DNA of 64,000 nt from Burkholderiales bacterium (lineage in GTDB: Bacteria; Pseudomonadota; Gammaproteobacteria; Burkholderiales; Burkholderiaceae_D): contig JACOUL010000055.1 of the NCBI GenBank assembly GCA_016177875.1, positions 50,408 to 114,407 of the forward strand. The letters are read 5' to 3'. Position 1 is the stretch's first letter, and each line of letters starts with the position of its first letter. Position numbers and translations under genes: made by a program. This document shows, one piece after another, positions 29,360 to 38,489 of the stretch. The notes under the pieces are model-generated. The model saw nothing but the letters and a program-made list of their open reading frames with translations. It was not told the origin of the DNA and made no database searches.

Positions 29360-30388
29360 ATGTTTAGTTTTTTCAAGAAAAAGCCCAAAGATGCGCCGGT
29401 AGAAACTGCGGCCGTGCCGCAAGATAGCGCCGTTTCCCTCGCCGCAACGCCGGCAGAGATTATCCCGGCTGCTCCGCCTTCGGTGGAAGAAAAGCGTTCT
29501 TGGCTGACGCGGCTCAAAACCAGCCTTTCCAAAACTTCGTCCAGTTTGACCACCCTCTTCGTCGGCGCCAAGATCGATGATGTCTTATACGAAGAGTTGG
29601 AATCGGCGCTATTGATGTCGGACGCGGGGATCGACGCCACGCATGGTTTGTTGAATGCCTTAAAAAAGAAGGTTAAAGACGAGAAGCTGACCGAGGCTGT
29701 GCAAGTTAAGTCTGCCTTGCGCGATTTGCTGATCACGCTATTGTCCCCGCTGCAAAAACCCTTGGTATTGGGACGCGAACAGCCCTTGGTGATGATGATC
29801 GCCGGCGTGAACGGTGCCGGCAAGACCACCACCATCGGCAAACTCGCCAAGCATTTGCAAGCGCATGACCAATCCGTGCTGCTGGCGGCGGGCGATACGT
29901 TTCGTGCGGCGGCACGCGAACAATTAACGGTCTGGGGCGAACGCAACAACGTTACCGTGATCGCCCAGGAGTCGGGCGATCCGGCTGCGGTTGCCTACGA
30001 TGCAGTGCAATCGGCTCAGGCGCGCGGCACCAACGTCGTGATGATCGATACGGCCGGCCGCTTGCCAACGCAACTGCATTTGATGGAAGAGCTCAAAAAA
30101 GTTAAGCGCGTCATCGCCAAAAGCATGGCATCCGCCCCGCATGAGGTGCTACTCGTCATTGATGGCAACACCGGCCAAAATGCGTTGACTCAGGTGAAGG
30201 CTTTCGACGATGCACTGGGCTTGACCGGCTTGGTGGTGACCAAGCTCGACGGCACCGCCAAGGGCGGCGTGCTGGCCGCAATTGCCAAGACACGTCCGGT
30301 GCCGGTATATTTCATCGGCATCGGCGAAAAAATCGAAGATCTGCAGCCGTTTAACGCGCAGGAATTCGTCGATGCGCTATTAAGCTAG
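29360..30388 (+). CDS. ftsY: Signal recognition particle receptor FtsY
   Basis: The 342-residue SRP receptor GTPase docks ribosome-nascent-chain/SRP complexes at the membrane. A short acidic/variable A domain (1-55) starts MFSFFKKKPK, followed by the N domain helices. The G domain has GVNGAGKTTTIGKLA near residue 152, DTFRAAAREQL, DTAGRLPTQ, and TKLDGTAKGG near residue 295. The ATG giving MFSFFKKKP is chosen as the normal FtsY start. It begins the ftsY-ftsE-ftsX-rpoH cluster; the 225-bp gap back to the divergent M16 gene should contain its promoter, but I cannot place one convincingly. Confidence 0.96.
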   Translation: MFSFFKKKPKDAPVETAAVPQDSAVSLAATPAEIIPAAPPSVEEKRSWLTRLKTSLSKTSSSLTTLFVGAKIDDVLYEELESALLMSDAGIDATHGLLNALKKKVKDEKLTEAVQVKSALRDLLITLLSPLQKPLVLGREQPLVMMIAGVNGAGKTTTIGKLAKHLQAHDQSVLLAAGDTFRAAAREQLTVWGERNNVTVIAQESGDPAAVAYDAVQSAQARGTNVVMIDTAGRLPTQLHLMEELKKVKRVIAKSMASAPHEVLLVIDGNTGQNALTQVKAFDDALGLTGLVVTKLDGTAKGGVLAAIAKTRPVPVYFIGIGEKIEDLQPFNAQEFVDALLS

Positions 30389-30400
30389 CGACTTCCTTAC

Positions 30401-31075
30401 ATGATCCAATTCGAGCACGTCAGCAAACATTATTCCAAAGAGGCGGCGGCGCTCAGCGACCTGAATTTATCCATTTCCGACGGCGAATTTCTTTATTTGT
30501 CCGGGCCGTCGGGCGCAGGCAAATCGACGCTGTTAAAGATGATCGCCGCCATCGAGCGCCCAAGCAAAGGCATTGTAAAAATCAATGGTCAAGATATAGG
30601 CCGTCTGAATGCGTTCGGCTTGGCCGCATTGCGGCGCAATTTGGGCTTAGTCTTACAGCAGCACCGCTTGCTGGCCGACCGGAGCGTGCTAGCCAACGTC
30701 ATGTTGCCCCTGTTCGTCACCGGAACGCAAAAATCCGAAGCGGAAAAGCGTGCGCGTGCAGCCTTGGACAAAGTGGACTTGCTCGACAAGGCTGATTACG
30801 GTCCCCTTGCGCTGTCAGGCGGCGAACAGCAACGGGTTGCGATTGCACGCGCCATCGTTAATCGCCCTCAAATCATCCTGGCGGACGAGCCGACTGCCAA
30901 CCTCGACCGCGCCAGCGCTGCACGTGTTATGGATGCACTTAAGGCGTTTCACGCCGTGGGCGTGACTTGCGTGATTTCCACCCACGATGAAAATGTGCTG
31001 GATAGTGCACGCGTGGTGCGCCTGGAACGTGGCCGCGTAGTCGACGGTTGGCGGCAATCGGGGGCGATCCAATGA
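30401..31075 (+). CDS. ftsE: Cell division ATP-binding protein FtsE
   Basis: A 224-residue ABC ATPase: Walker A GPSGAGKST near residue 36, Q-loop LQQHRLL, signature LSGGEQQRVAIARA near residue 138 and Walker B IILADEPTANLD. With FtsX it forms an ABC-type complex at the divisome that activates periplasmic peptidoglycan hydrolases. Its stop overlaps the ftsX start by 4 bp (ATGA). Confidence 0.96.
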   Translation: MIQFEHVSKHYSKEAAALSDLNLSISDGEFLYLSGPSGAGKSTLLKMIAAIERPSKGIVKINGQDIGRLNAFGLAALRRNLGLVLQQHRLLADRSVLANVMLPLFVTGTQKSEAEKRARAALDKVDLLDKADYGPLALSGGEQQRVAIARAIVNRPQIILADEPTANLDRASAARVMDALKAFHAVGVTCVISTHDENVLDSARVVRLERGRVVDGWRQSGAIQ

Positions 31076-32040
31076 AAAACTGGCTACGACTGCACGCGTA
31101 TGCATTAACCAGTGCATGGCGCCATACACGCCAGCCGCGTGGCGGTTTTATTCTCAATGTCCTGGTCATCGCTATCGTTCTTGCGCTACCGTTCGCCGGC
31201 TTTACCCTGCTCGATAATCTTCGTTCGCTTTCGAATAAATTGGCAGTTGAATCGGAAGTCAGCGTTTTCCTTGCGATGACAACGCCACGCGATAAAGCGC
31301 AGGCCTTGGCCAAGCCCATCCGACAAATTCTTGAAGATGCGAAGGTCGCCGGTCGAGTCGAATTTATTCCGCGTGAAAAAGCGCTGTCGGAATTGGGCAC
31401 GAGATCTACAGTTTCGGACGCTGTGGCAGTCTTGGGCAGCAATCCTTTGCCGGATGCCTACGTCTTGCGGCTCGTGCCATTTGAAAATACGCATGAAGCG
31501 GACAAGCTGGCGTCCATCAGCGCGAACCTGCGTGCCCTTCCCAACGTTGATCACGTCCAGCTCGATTCAGCCTGGACCAAAAGATTGTCGGCCGTCATGC
31601 ACGTCGGACGTTTAGCGCTTCTTTTTTTGGCCGGCGTGTTGGCAGTGGTGGTGATCGCGGTAATCTTCAATACGATCCGCCTTCAAGTACTTAATCAGCG
31701 CGAAGAAATCGAAGTCTCCAAGTTAGTGGGGGCAACTAACGGATTCATTTGCCGCCCCTTTTACTATGCCGGCATCTTGCTCGGCCTTACTTCCGGCGCG
31801 CTGGCGCTGGGATTAGTGGCATTGGCATTGTTACCAATGAACCAAGCGATTGCCGAACTTGCCCGCTTATATAACTCGAATTTTCGGATTGAGTGGCTCG
31901 GCCTTGGACAAGCCGCCTCCCTATTGGCAGCCAGCACCATGTTAGGTTTGGCTGGCGCCGTAATTTCGGTTCGCCGAACGCTTGCTCGGATCAGCCACCA
32001 ACTCTTTCCCATGGGAAATAATTTTCCTTTTCTTGCCTAA
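31072..32040 (+). CDS. ftsX: Cell division protein FtsX
   Basis: A 322-residue permease-like protein with four membrane segments: one near residues 25-48, then a periplasmic domain to about 170, and three more around 180-205, 228-255 and 282-305. It has the FtsX topology and the hallmark VIFNTIRLQVLNQREEIEVSKLVGATNGFICRPF loop. The start overlaps ftsE; an upstream in-frame ATG would lie inside ftsE and is rejected. Confidence 0.95.
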   Translation: MKNWLRLHAYALTSAWRHTRQPRGGFILNVLVIAIVLALPFAGFTLLDNLRSLSNKLAVESEVSVFLAMTTPRDKAQALAKPIRQILEDAKVAGRVEFIPREKALSELGTRSTVSDAVAVLGSNPLPDAYVLRLVPFENTHEADKLASISANLRALPNVDHVQLDSAWTKRLSAVMHVGRLALLFLAGVLAVVVIAVIFNTIRLQVLNQREEIEVSKLVGATNGFICRPFYYAGILLGLTSGALALGLVALALLPMNQAIAELARLYNSNFRIEWLGLGQAASLLAASTMLGLAGAVISVRRTLARISHQLFPMGNNFPFLA

Positions 32041-32167
32041 TTTGAGTGGAGCTTTCTTTGAGAAAGCGCAACTTTCCAAGTTTTCCATCATCTAAAGTGC
32101 ATCAGATACAAGTATTGAGTATGCTGGGGCAATAGTATCTGACTATAAGGTTAGTTATTTATGCTTA

Positions 32168-32194
32168 TTAGCACTCGTGGCCGGAGAGTGCTAA
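32168..32194. promoter_or_regulatory. CIRCE operator (HrcA binding site) upstream of rpoH
   Basis: A perfect inverted repeat TTAGCACTC, 9 bp spacer, GAGTGCTAA. This is the full consensus of the CIRCE element bound by the heat-shock repressor HrcA. It lies 60 bp before the rpoH ATG, in a 214-bp intergenic gap after ftsX. I could not place -35/-10 boxes with confidence around it. The site implies that synthesis of the heat-shock sigma factor is itself repressed by HrcA. Confidence 0.93.
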
Positions 32195-32254
32195 TATATT
32201 TATGAAATAGAGTACAGCTCAGGAAAATCCTGAAGACGGTATCAAGGAGAACGA

Positions 32255-33157
32255 ATGAACGCACCCTCGGCACAAACCGCACTGGTCCCTAGTGGCACCC
32301 ATCAATTGATGGCCCTTGGTTTCCCGGGCAGCTTGGGCAATATCGAAGCTTACATTTCCGCAGTTAATCGCTTGCCGATGCTGTCCCAGGAAGAGGAAGT
32401 TTCTTTAGCGCGTAAATTGCGTGATGAAGCCGATTTGGCGGCCGCACAGTCGCTGGTCGTGTCACATTTACGCTTAGTGGTATCGATCGCACGCGGCTAT
32501 CTTGGCTATGGCTTGCCGCACGCAGACCTAATCCAAGAAGGCAACATCGGCTTGATGAAAGCGGTAAAACGCTTCGACCCGGATCAAGGGGTACGTCTTG
32601 TATCGTATGCGATGCATTGGATCAAGGCGGAAATTCACGAATACATCTTAAAGAATTGGCGGCTGGTTAAGGTTGCCACCACCAAGGCACAACGCAAATT
32701 GTTCTTCAATCTGCGCAGCCATAAAGAAGGCTTGGATGCCATGACACCGGCACAAGTCGATGCACTGGCTAAAACGCTGGATGTAAAGCGTGAAGAAGTC
32801 ATTGAAATGGAAACCCGTTTATCCGGGCGCGATATCGCATTGGAAGCCCCCGTCGACGAGGAAGACGATAAGTTCGCACCGATTGCATATCTGGCTTCGG
32901 AGTCGAACGAGCCGACCAAAGTGTTGGAAGCACAAGAGTATGATCGCATGCAGTCCGAAGGCTTGGAAGCAGCGCTTGATCGCTTGGATCCGCGTTCGCG
33001 CCGCATCGTCGAAGCAAGATGGTTGGCGAATGACGACGGCTCCGGTGCCACGCTGCATGAGTTGGCTGATGAATTCGGGGTATCCGCCGAGCGAATTCGC
33101 CAAATCGAAACTGCCGCGCTGAAGAAAATGAAAAGTGCGCTCGCGGCTTACGCGTAA
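32255..33157 (+). CDS. rpoH: RNA polymerase heat-shock sigma factor RpoH (sigma32)
   Basis: The 300-residue group 3 sigma70-family factor has region 1.2/2.1 (YISAVNRLPMLSQEEEVSLARKL), region 2.2-2.4 (HLRLVVSIARGYLGYGLPHADLIQEGNIGLMKAVKRFDPDQGVRL), and the RpoH box between regions 2 and 3 (TKAQRKLFFNLR). Region 4 ends with an HTH (ELADEFGVSAERIRQIETAALKKM). AAGGAG stands 5 bp before the ATG. A perfect CIRCE precedes it and a strong bidirectional terminator follows. Confidence 0.97.
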   Translation: MNAPSAQTALVPSGTHQLMALGFPGSLGNIEAYISAVNRLPMLSQEEEVSLARKLRDEADLAAAQSLVVSHLRLVVSIARGYLGYGLPHADLIQEGNIGLMKAVKRFDPDQGVRLVSYAMHWIKAEIHEYILKNWRLVKVATTKAQRKLFFNLRSHKEGLDAMTPAQVDALAKTLDVKREEVIEMETRLSGRDIALEAPVDEEDDKFAPIAYLASESNEPTKVLEAQEYDRMQSEGLEAALDRLDPRSRRIVEARWLANDDGSGATLHELADEFGVSAERIRQIETAALKKMKSALAAYA

Positions 33158-33171
33158 AGCGTATCCCGCAA

Positions 33172-33203
33172 AACAAAACGGCGCCGTAAGGCGCCGTTTT
33201 GTT
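33172..33203. terminator. Bidirectional terminator between rpoH and the SCO gene
   Basis: A perfect 14-bp inverted repeat (AACAAAACGGCGCC and its complement) with a 4-nt GTAA loop and A/T tracts on the outer sides; it can serve rpoH on the plus strand and the cytochrome oxidase cluster on the minus strand. Confidence 0.9.
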
Positions 33204-33215
33204 ATTGTCGCCCGC

Positions 33216-33812
33216 CTAACTCAGCAAGAGCTTTAAATCGTGGACAATCGGCTCGGTCCCTTGTCCATGGCGAATAAACAGGCGTATACGTCCCTGCGGG
33301 TCGAACACATAACTTCCCGAAGTATGATCCATGGTGTAGCTGCCCGGCTGCTTGCCTGGCACCTTTTGAAAAAACACCTTGAATTCGCGCGCCACCTTTT
33401 CCGTCGCCGCCTTGTCCCCCACGAGGCCAAGAAAACGCGAATCGAAGGCCGGCACATACTGCGACAGCAGTTGCGGTGTATCGCGCTCCGGGTCGACCGT
33501 GATAAACAACACCTGCACGCGGTCGGCGAGTGGGCCTAATTGCTTCATCACCGCGGCCATCTCCGCCATCGTTGTGGGGCAAACATCCGGACACTGGGTA
33601 TAGCCGAAAAACACCACTACTGCCTTACCGCGAAAATCAGCGAGCGAGCGCGGCTTGCCGTAGTGGTCGCTCAATGCAAAGTCCTTGGCGTAATCGAGAC
33701 CGGTAAGATCGGTGTTTTTGAATGCAATCTCTTGTTTATTGCAGCCAGCAATCAGGCTCGCCAGAACGACAAGCGCTATCGCAACGAAACGCATGCTTTT
33801 AAAAACGGACAT
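33216..33812 (-). CDS. SCO family copper chaperone (Sco1/SenC/PrrC)
   Basis: The 198-residue lipoprotein has signal [15 protein letters not shown] and a thioredoxin-fold SCO domain. The copper ligands are the C-x3-C pair in [15 protein letters not shown] and the downstream histidine in [11 protein letters not shown] proteins deliver copper to the CuA site of cytochrome oxidase subunit II or keep its cysteines reduced. The ATG giving MSVFKSMRF overlaps the ctaB 3' end by 14 bp and has GGTGGA ahead. It is the last gene of the cox cluster. Confidence 0.92.
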   Translation of the reverse strand: MSVFKSMRFVAIALVVLASLIAGCNKQEIAFKNTDLTGLDYAKDFALSDHYGKPRSLADFRGKAVVVFFGYTQCPDVCPTTMAEMAAVMKQLGPLADRVQVLFITVDPERDTPQLLSQYVPAFDSRFLGLVGDKAATEKVAREFKVFFQKVPGKQPGSYTMDHTSGSYVFDPQGRIRLFIRHGQGTEPIVHDLKLLLS

Positions 33813-34683
33813 AGTGATCCACCAGCAAGGCGGCAAACAATAAGGAAAGGTAAACGATGGAATAAGCAAAAGCCTTACGCGCCAGCAGATCCGTATAACG
33901 CCGATGAATTTGCCAGGCATACCACAAGAAAATCGCGCCAAGGATCGCTGCGCTGACCAAATAAATCAAACGGCTCATACCGACTGCAAACGGCAGCATG
34001 GTGGTCGCTACCAATACGATCGTATATAAAAAAATATGGAACTGTGTGAATTGCATGCCATGCGTTACCGGCAGCATGGGCAAACCTGACTTGGCATAGT
34101 CGTCGCGCCGATACAAAGCCAAGGCCCAGAAATGCGGCGGCGTCCAGACGAAAATAATCAAGACCAGAATCCATGCCTGCATCGGAACATCGTTCGCAAT
34201 CGCGGCCCAGCCCAACGCCGGCGGCATCGCCCCCGATAATCCGCCGATGACAATGTTTTGCGGCGTCGCCGGCTTCAGAATCATGGTGTAGATCACGGCA
34301 TAACCGACGAAGGTGGCGAAAGTCAGCCACATGGTGAGCGGATTGACGAAGTTGTACAGCACCCACATCCCGATACCGCCGATCACGCCGGAAAACACCA
34401 AGGTTTGCGGCACCGTGAGTTCGCCGCGCGCCATCGGCCGACGTGCTGTGCGCGCCATGCGCGCATCGATTTCTCGCTCGACCAGGCAATTGACAGCGAA
34501 GGCAGCGCCGGCCAGCAACCAAATGCCTATGGTGGCGGCCACCACGATTTTCCAATTCGGCAATTCAGGTGTCGCCAGGAACATACCGATCACGGCACAA
34601 AACACTGCCAACTGCGTCACGCGCGGTTTAGTCAATGCCCAATATTGGGCGATGCGATTGGAATGAGCAGTTAAGGCAGTCAT
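33799..34683 (-). CDS. ctaB: Protoheme IX farnesyltransferase (heme O synthase)
   Basis: A 294-residue UbiA-superfamily prenyltransferase with about nine membrane segments. The first aspartate-rich motif lies in [19 protein letters not shown] (near residue 70) and the second in the [14 protein letters not shown] loop. It adds a farnesyl group to heme B to give heme O, the substrate of CtaA. It follows ctaA by 6 bp and overlaps the SCO gene, so heme A synthesis is encoded in the same transcript as its use. Confidence 0.95.
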   Translation of the reverse strand: MTALTAHSNRIAQYWALTKPRVTQLAVFCAVIGMFLATPELPNWKIVVAATIGIWLLAGAAFAVNCLVEREIDARMARTARRPMARGELTVPQTLVFSGVIGGIGMWVLYNFVNPLTMWLTFATFVGYAVIYTMILKPATPQNIVIGGLSGAMPPALGWAAIANDVPMQAWILVLIIFVWTPPHFWALALYRRDDYAKSGLPMLPVTHGMQFTQFHIFLYTIVLVATTMLPFAVGMSRLIYLVSAAILGAIFLWYAWQIHRRYTDLLARKAFAYSIVYLSLLFAALLVDHYVRF

Positions 34684-34689
34684 GCAAGG

Positions 34690-35925
34690 CTAAGCGGTCG
34701 ACAAAGTAGTGTCGCGCGATTCAACGCGGTTATTCGCTGTCGAACTGATCCTGTAGTTTAACATGGTGAGCAACAAGACCAGCAGAGCGGCCCCACCGTT
34801 GTGTGCCACCGCAAGCGCTAGAGGCCAGTCAAAGAAAACGGTAGATACGCCGGTAATGAATTGCACGGCAAGCATTATCAACAAGCCTCGTGCAATCTTA
34901 TGCAATTCGGCAATTTTCAACGCTCTGTGCGCGACTATGCCCACCAATCCAATAACGGCAAATGCAAACAAACGGTGAATCCAGTGAATCGCGACCAAGG
35001 CAGGAAATGGAAGATAGTCGCCGCTCCCTGTCTTACCGAGATGGCGCCACAAGGTAAATCCATTCGAGAAATCCATGGAAGGCAGCCAAGCACCCTGGCA
35101 CAAAGGAAATTCGGTGCAAGCCAAGGCCGCATAATTGGTGCTGACCCAGCCGCCCAGAGCGATTTGAATGGCGAGCACAATCAGCGCCAGCACTGCCGGA
35201 ATGCGTAGCGCAACAGCCGCCGACTGTATGCTTGGTCTATTCGTTTGCCGAGCTGCCAACCACGCAAGCAAACCCAGCAATCCCATGCCAAGCAACAAAT
35301 GGGTGGTGACAATCACTGGTTGCAATTTCATCGTCACGGTCCACGCGCCAAACGCACCCTGCAAGCAGACAAAAGCGAGCAAAAACGCCAGATACCAAGG
35401 CGCGCTAGGCAAGCCGATCCATATCGAAAGCAACAAACTTCTCAGCGCCATGACCAAAGCGGCGCTCAACGAGCACAGCCTGTTCATCATTGAATGTAAC
35501 GAATTGCGCCATGCGCTTACCACATGCGAAAAGGCGCTAATACACTTTGGATGCAGCCATCTCCACCACTCAATTACGGTCAGCGCAATAATCAATACGC
35601 CGACAGCCATCGCAAGATAGCGATGAATCATTTCAATCCAAGCTTTCATCACCGTCACCGGGCCGCTCGGCAAAGCCGCTTGTGCAGCGCTGATATGTTC
35701 ATGAGCAGCCAAGGGATTAGCATGGCCATAGCATCCTGGCCAATCGGGACAGCCCAAGCCTGAATCCGTCAAACGCGTAAATGCGCCGAACATAATTAAA
35801 TCGAAGGTGAGAAACAGCGTCACCCAAACAAGTTTTCGATATTTGTCGGTATCGCTCGAAGCCCAGACTATGGCCAATGGCAATAAGGCGACCAAAAGTC
35901 CTGTGAAAGCCAATTGAATGAGCAT
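34690..35925 (-). CDS. ctaA: Heme A synthase (COX15/CtaA)
   Basis: A 411-residue, eight-helix membrane protein oxidising heme O to heme A. The family motif FGAFTRLTDSGLGCPDWPGCYG lies near residue 47, heme-ligand histidines are in EMIHRYLA and TTHLLLG, and in the second half AIHWIHRLFA. A cytoplasmic loop around residues 118-150 (CISAFSHVVSAWRNSLHSMM) seems longer than in many homologues. GGATAG precedes the ATG. It is embedded between the thioredoxin-like gene and ctaB. Confidence 0.93.
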   Translation of the reverse strand: MLIQLAFTGLLVALLPLAIVWASSDTDKYRKLVWVTLFLTFDLIMFGAFTRLTDSGLGCPDWPGCYGHANPLAAHEHISAAQAALPSGPVTVMKAWIEMIHRYLAMAVGVLIIALTVIEWWRWLHPKCISAFSHVVSAWRNSLHSMMNRLCSLSAALVMALRSLLLSIWIGLPSAPWYLAFLLAFVCLQGAFGAWTVTMKLQPVIVTTHLLLGMGLLGLLAWLAARQTNRPSIQSAAVALRIPAVLALIVLAIQIALGGWVSTNYAALACTEFPLCQGAWLPSMDFSNGFTLWRHLGKTGSGDYLPFPALVAIHWIHRLFAFAVIGLVGIVAHRALKIAELHKIARGLLIMLAVQFITGVSTVFFDWPLALAVAHNGGAALLVLLLTMLNYRISSTANNRVESRDTTLSTA

Positions 35926-35928
35926 GCC

Positions 35929-36525
35929 CTATCCTATGCGCGACGCCTTCAAAAGTTTGGCAACGTCCCTCTTGATTTTGTTTGCATCGGCATTTGCGGG
36001 AAATCGCATCATCAAATTACCGAGCGGATCGATCATGTAAATATGGTCGGCAAGCGACGTGCCCGATTCGACGGGCAGCCAAGCGCGCAATTGCTCAGAA
36101 TTAGCGCGCAACATGCGCGTACCATCGTACTCACGCATGAGCATGGTATCCAGCGGCTGGTTATCGGTGATCAGCCAGACCCGCTCGATACGATCCATTT
36201 CTTTGCCTTGCGCCAGACGCAGCTGGCGCAGGTCATGCATTTTTTTCTTGCAATATTCTTCGCAAGAAGATCGATCAACATGCAGCATGATCCACTTGCC
36301 CTTATATGCCGTGAGACGCTCGGCTTTACCGTCCAGGGTCGTCGCTGCGAGAGCCGGCATCGGATAGGCGCGCGGATCGATTAAAGCGCCATAGTTCGTC
36401 GACGGTCCGGGCTTAATGACATAGTAAGTAAAATACGACGCCGCCAGCGGCGCAGCGCATACGGCGATTACCGCCCACAATTTCCACATGCCGCTATTGC
36501 CGGGCTGCTTGCTGTTTTGTTCCAC
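35929..36525 (-). CDS. Membrane-anchored thioredoxin-fold protein of the cox cluster
   Basis: A 198-residue protein with one N-terminal membrane anchor (residues 14-36) and a periplasmic domain that resembles the SCO/PrrC thioredoxin fold: GKWIMLHVDRSSCEEYCKKKMHDLRQ holds a C-x3-C pair at the SCO position, with HIYMIDPLGNLMMRF near the C-terminus. The SCO copper histidine is not obvious. These proteins occur between surf1 and ctaA in Burkholderiales; a role as thiol reductase or copper helper for oxidase assembly is inferred. The start is GTG, and the 5' end overlaps the SURF1 gene by 32 bp. Confidence 0.8.
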   Translation of the reverse strand: MEQNSKQPGNSGMWKLWAVIAVCAAPLAASYFTYYVIKPGPSTNYGALIDPRAYPMPALAATTLDGKAERLTAYKGKWIMLHVDRSSCEEYCKKKMHDLRQLRLAQGKEMDRIERVWLITDNQPLDTMLMREYDGTRMLRANSEQLRAWLPVESGTSLADHIYMIDPLGNLMMRFPANADANKIKRDVAKLLKASRIG

Positions 36526-37225
36526 GTCGAAATCCCGTCACCACAAAAAAAATGAATGCCGTTAACGCTAATCCATACCACTGAAATGCGTATGCTCTGT
36601 TCTTGTCTGCACCGCTGGCTGGACGCGGCCAATCGCGCAATAAGCCGTCTTTCATATCGCTCGTTTGTGCGATCAAGAACGGCAAGAGCTTAAGCTTGCT
36701 CGCCGCCGCCACATCGGCGATTTCTGCATTCTGCACGATCGCGCCGGCCTGCAAGGGTGCCACGCTGTCGAATTGGAATAAGCGATCCGCGTGGCGCCGT
36801 GCCATTCCCTTGATTTCAATCGTTCCGTCGGGCGTGACCATTTGCGGCAGCCTGGTTCGCTGTTGCATGTCGCGCGGAAACCAGCCGCGCACCACCAAAA
36901 CCGATTGATCCGTTCCTGCTATTTTCAGCGGCATCAACAAATAAAATCCGGCGCGGCCTTGATGCGGCCGATTGTCGAGATAGAGCGGCCAGTTGCGCAC
37001 GAATTCACCTTTGACGCGCACTCGACTATATTCGACTTCATCCGATGTTACCGCCGCATCGTTTATATCAATGGGCACAGCATGACTGCGCGCTTCAAGT
37101 TTCGCCTGATTCGACTCTCTTTCAACGGCGCGACGCGTCTGCCATTGCCCGGCCATCATGCCGACGGCAACAACGAACATAGCGGCAACGAAGGGGATCC
37201 ACCTGAACTGAAATCTGATTGCCAT
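36494..37225 (-). CDS. SURF1 family cytochrome oxidase biogenesis protein
   Basis: A 243-residue protein with the SURF1 topology: an N-terminal membrane helix (residues 7-25), a periplasmic domain containing the conserved FVRNWPLYLDNRPHQGRAGFYLLMPL and VLVVRGWFPRD segments, and a C-terminal helix (about 212-232) after NRAYAFQWYGLALTAF. SURF1 (Shy1) helps heme A insertion into subunit I. It precedes and overlaps the thioredoxin-like gene. Confidence 0.92.
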   Translation of the reverse strand: MAIRFQFRWIPFVAAMFVVAVGMMAGQWQTRRAVERESNQAKLEARSHAVPIDINDAAVTSDEVEYSRVRVKGEFVRNWPLYLDNRPHQGRAGFYLLMPLKIAGTDQSVLVVRGWFPRDMQQRTRLPQMVTPDGTIEIKGMARRHADRLFQFDSVAPLQAGAIVQNAEIADVAAASKLKLLPFLIAQTSDMKDGLLRDWPRPASGADKNRAYAFQWYGLALTAFIFFVVTGFRRGTKQQAARQ

Positions 37226-37291
37226 TACAATATGGTTTGTCCCGCCAATTAAGCCGTCTATTTTAACAAGCGGCAGCTGATTAGGTTTCCC

Positions 37292-37492
37292 ATGAAAGTT
37301 ATCGTCGCCATTGCCTTCGTTCTCATCATTGCCAGCCTTGGCTCCGCGCTGGTATTTCTGATGAAGGACAAAGGTAAAAGCAATCGGACCGTCAAGGCGT
37401 TGGCATTGCGTGTCGGTTTTTCTATTGCTTTGTTTATCCTAATATTGATTGCCAATCAGCTCGGCTGGATTCAACCGACTGGGATTCGCTGA
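37292..37492 (+). CDS. Twin transmembrane protein, DUF2909
   Basis: A 66-residue protein consisting of two hydrophobic helices (residues 2-23 and 40-58) joined by a basic loop MKDKGKSNRTVKALALRVG. This matches the DUF2909 twin-transmembrane family found beside coxC/surf1 in betaproteobacteria. Function is unknown. It is the only plus-strand gene in the cox region, divergent from surf1 and convergent with ctaE. Confidence 0.85.
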   Translation: MKVIVAIAFVLIIASLGSALVFLMKDKGKSNRTVKALALRVGFSIALFILILIANQLGWIQPTGIR

Positions 37493-37502
37493 GCTTTGCG
37501 TC

Positions 37503-37537
37503 AAAAAAAAAGCCGCACCGAAGTGCGGCTTTTTTTA
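37503..37537. terminator. Bidirectional terminator between DUF2909 gene and ctaE
   Basis: AGCCGCAC and GTGCGGCT with a CGAA tetraloop, flanked by nine A on the left and seven T on the right. Works for both convergent genes. Confidence 0.92.
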
Positions 37538-37550
37538 CTTCACTTACGCA

Positions 37551-38414
37551 TTACAGCCAGTAGACCACGACGTACAGACCGAGCCAGACGACGTCGACGA
37601 AGTGCCAATACCAAGCGGCGCCTTCGAACGCAAAATGATGGTCAGGCGTAAAGTGGCCTTTGATGACGCGGTATAGCACCACGGCCAGCATGATCGCGCC
37701 CATGGTGACGTGGAAGCCATGGAAGCCGGTCAACATGAAGAAAGTCGAACCATAGATGCCAGACGTCAGCTTCAGATTCATCTCGTGATAGGCATGGATG
37801 TACTCATACGCTTGGAAGCCCATAAAGGTGGCGCCAAGAGCGATCGTCGCAAACATCCAAAAAATCACTTTCGAACGATGACCGGCACGCAAGGCGTGAT
37901 GTGCAATGGTGAGGGTCACGCCGGAAGTCAGAAGCAATGCAGTGTTAATGGTCGGCACCCAGAACGGTCCCATCGGTTTGAAATTCTCGATCGTGCCGGC
38001 TGGACCAATGTTCGGCCATTGTCCTACGAACTCCGGCCACAAAACCTTGTGGTCCAAGTCAGCGAGCCAAGGCATGGAAATCGTACGCGCATAAAACAGG
38101 GCACCGAAGAAGCCGGCGAAAAACATCACTTCCGAGAAAATGAACCAGCTCATGCTCCAACGGAAGGATGTATCAACACGCGTATTGTATTTGCCGCCCT
38201 CGGACTCTGCGATCGCATCGCCAAACCAGTTGTAAAGCACAACGATCAGAGAAAAGATACCGGCCAGATTGGCAATCGGACCCCAGCCGTAGCCATTGAC
38301 CCAGCCAGATGCCCCAGCCATGGTCAGAAGCAGCGAGGCGCCGGCTAAGAGCGGCCATTTGGACGGGCCAGGTACAAAATAATAAGGTGCGTTAGCGTGT
38401 TGTTGCGAACTCAT
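37551..38414 (-). CDS. ctaE: Cytochrome c oxidase subunit III
   Basis: A 287-residue membrane protein with seven helices. It carries the subunit III signatures WPLLAGASLLLTMAGASGWVNG, SEVMFFAGFFGALFYARTI with the conserved glutamate, the HEMNLKLTSGIYGSTFFMLTGFHGFHVTMGA stretch and the C-terminal HFVDVVWLGLYVVVYWL. It does not bind redox metals but stabilises the subunit I proton channel. AGAGGCAG precedes the ATG. A dispersed palindrome separates it from the upstream DUF2970 gene. Confidence 0.96.
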   Translation of the reverse strand: MSSQQHANAPYYFVPGPSKWPLLAGASLLLTMAGASGWVNGYGWGPIANLAGIFSLIVVLYNWFGDAIAESEGGKYNTRVDTSFRWSMSWFIFSEVMFFAGFFGALFYARTISMPWLADLDHKVLWPEFVGQWPNIGPAGTIENFKPMGPFWVPTINTALLLTSGVTLTIAHHALRAGHRSKVIFWMFATIALGATFMGFQAYEYIHAYHEMNLKLTSGIYGSTFFMLTGFHGFHVTMGAIMLAVVLYRVIKGHFTPDHHFAFEGAAWYWHFVDVVWLGLYVVVYWL

Positions 38415-38432
38415 CTGCCTCTCCGAAAATTA

Positions 38433-38475
38433 GTTGAGGATAGAGTACCGCTTACGCTTAACTCTGTCCCGCAAT
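38433..38475. repeat. Dispersed ~42-bp palindromic repeat between DUF2970 gene and ctaE
   Basis: GTTGAGGATAGAGTACCGCT pairs imperfectly with the right arm CTTAACTCTGTCCCGCAAT (arms ATAGAGT/AACTCTGT). The element fills most of the gap between two genes of the same minus-strand operon and would form a hairpin in the mRNA just before the ctaE ribosome binding site. Confidence 0.8.
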
Positions 38476-38489
38476 CACTAAACAAATTC

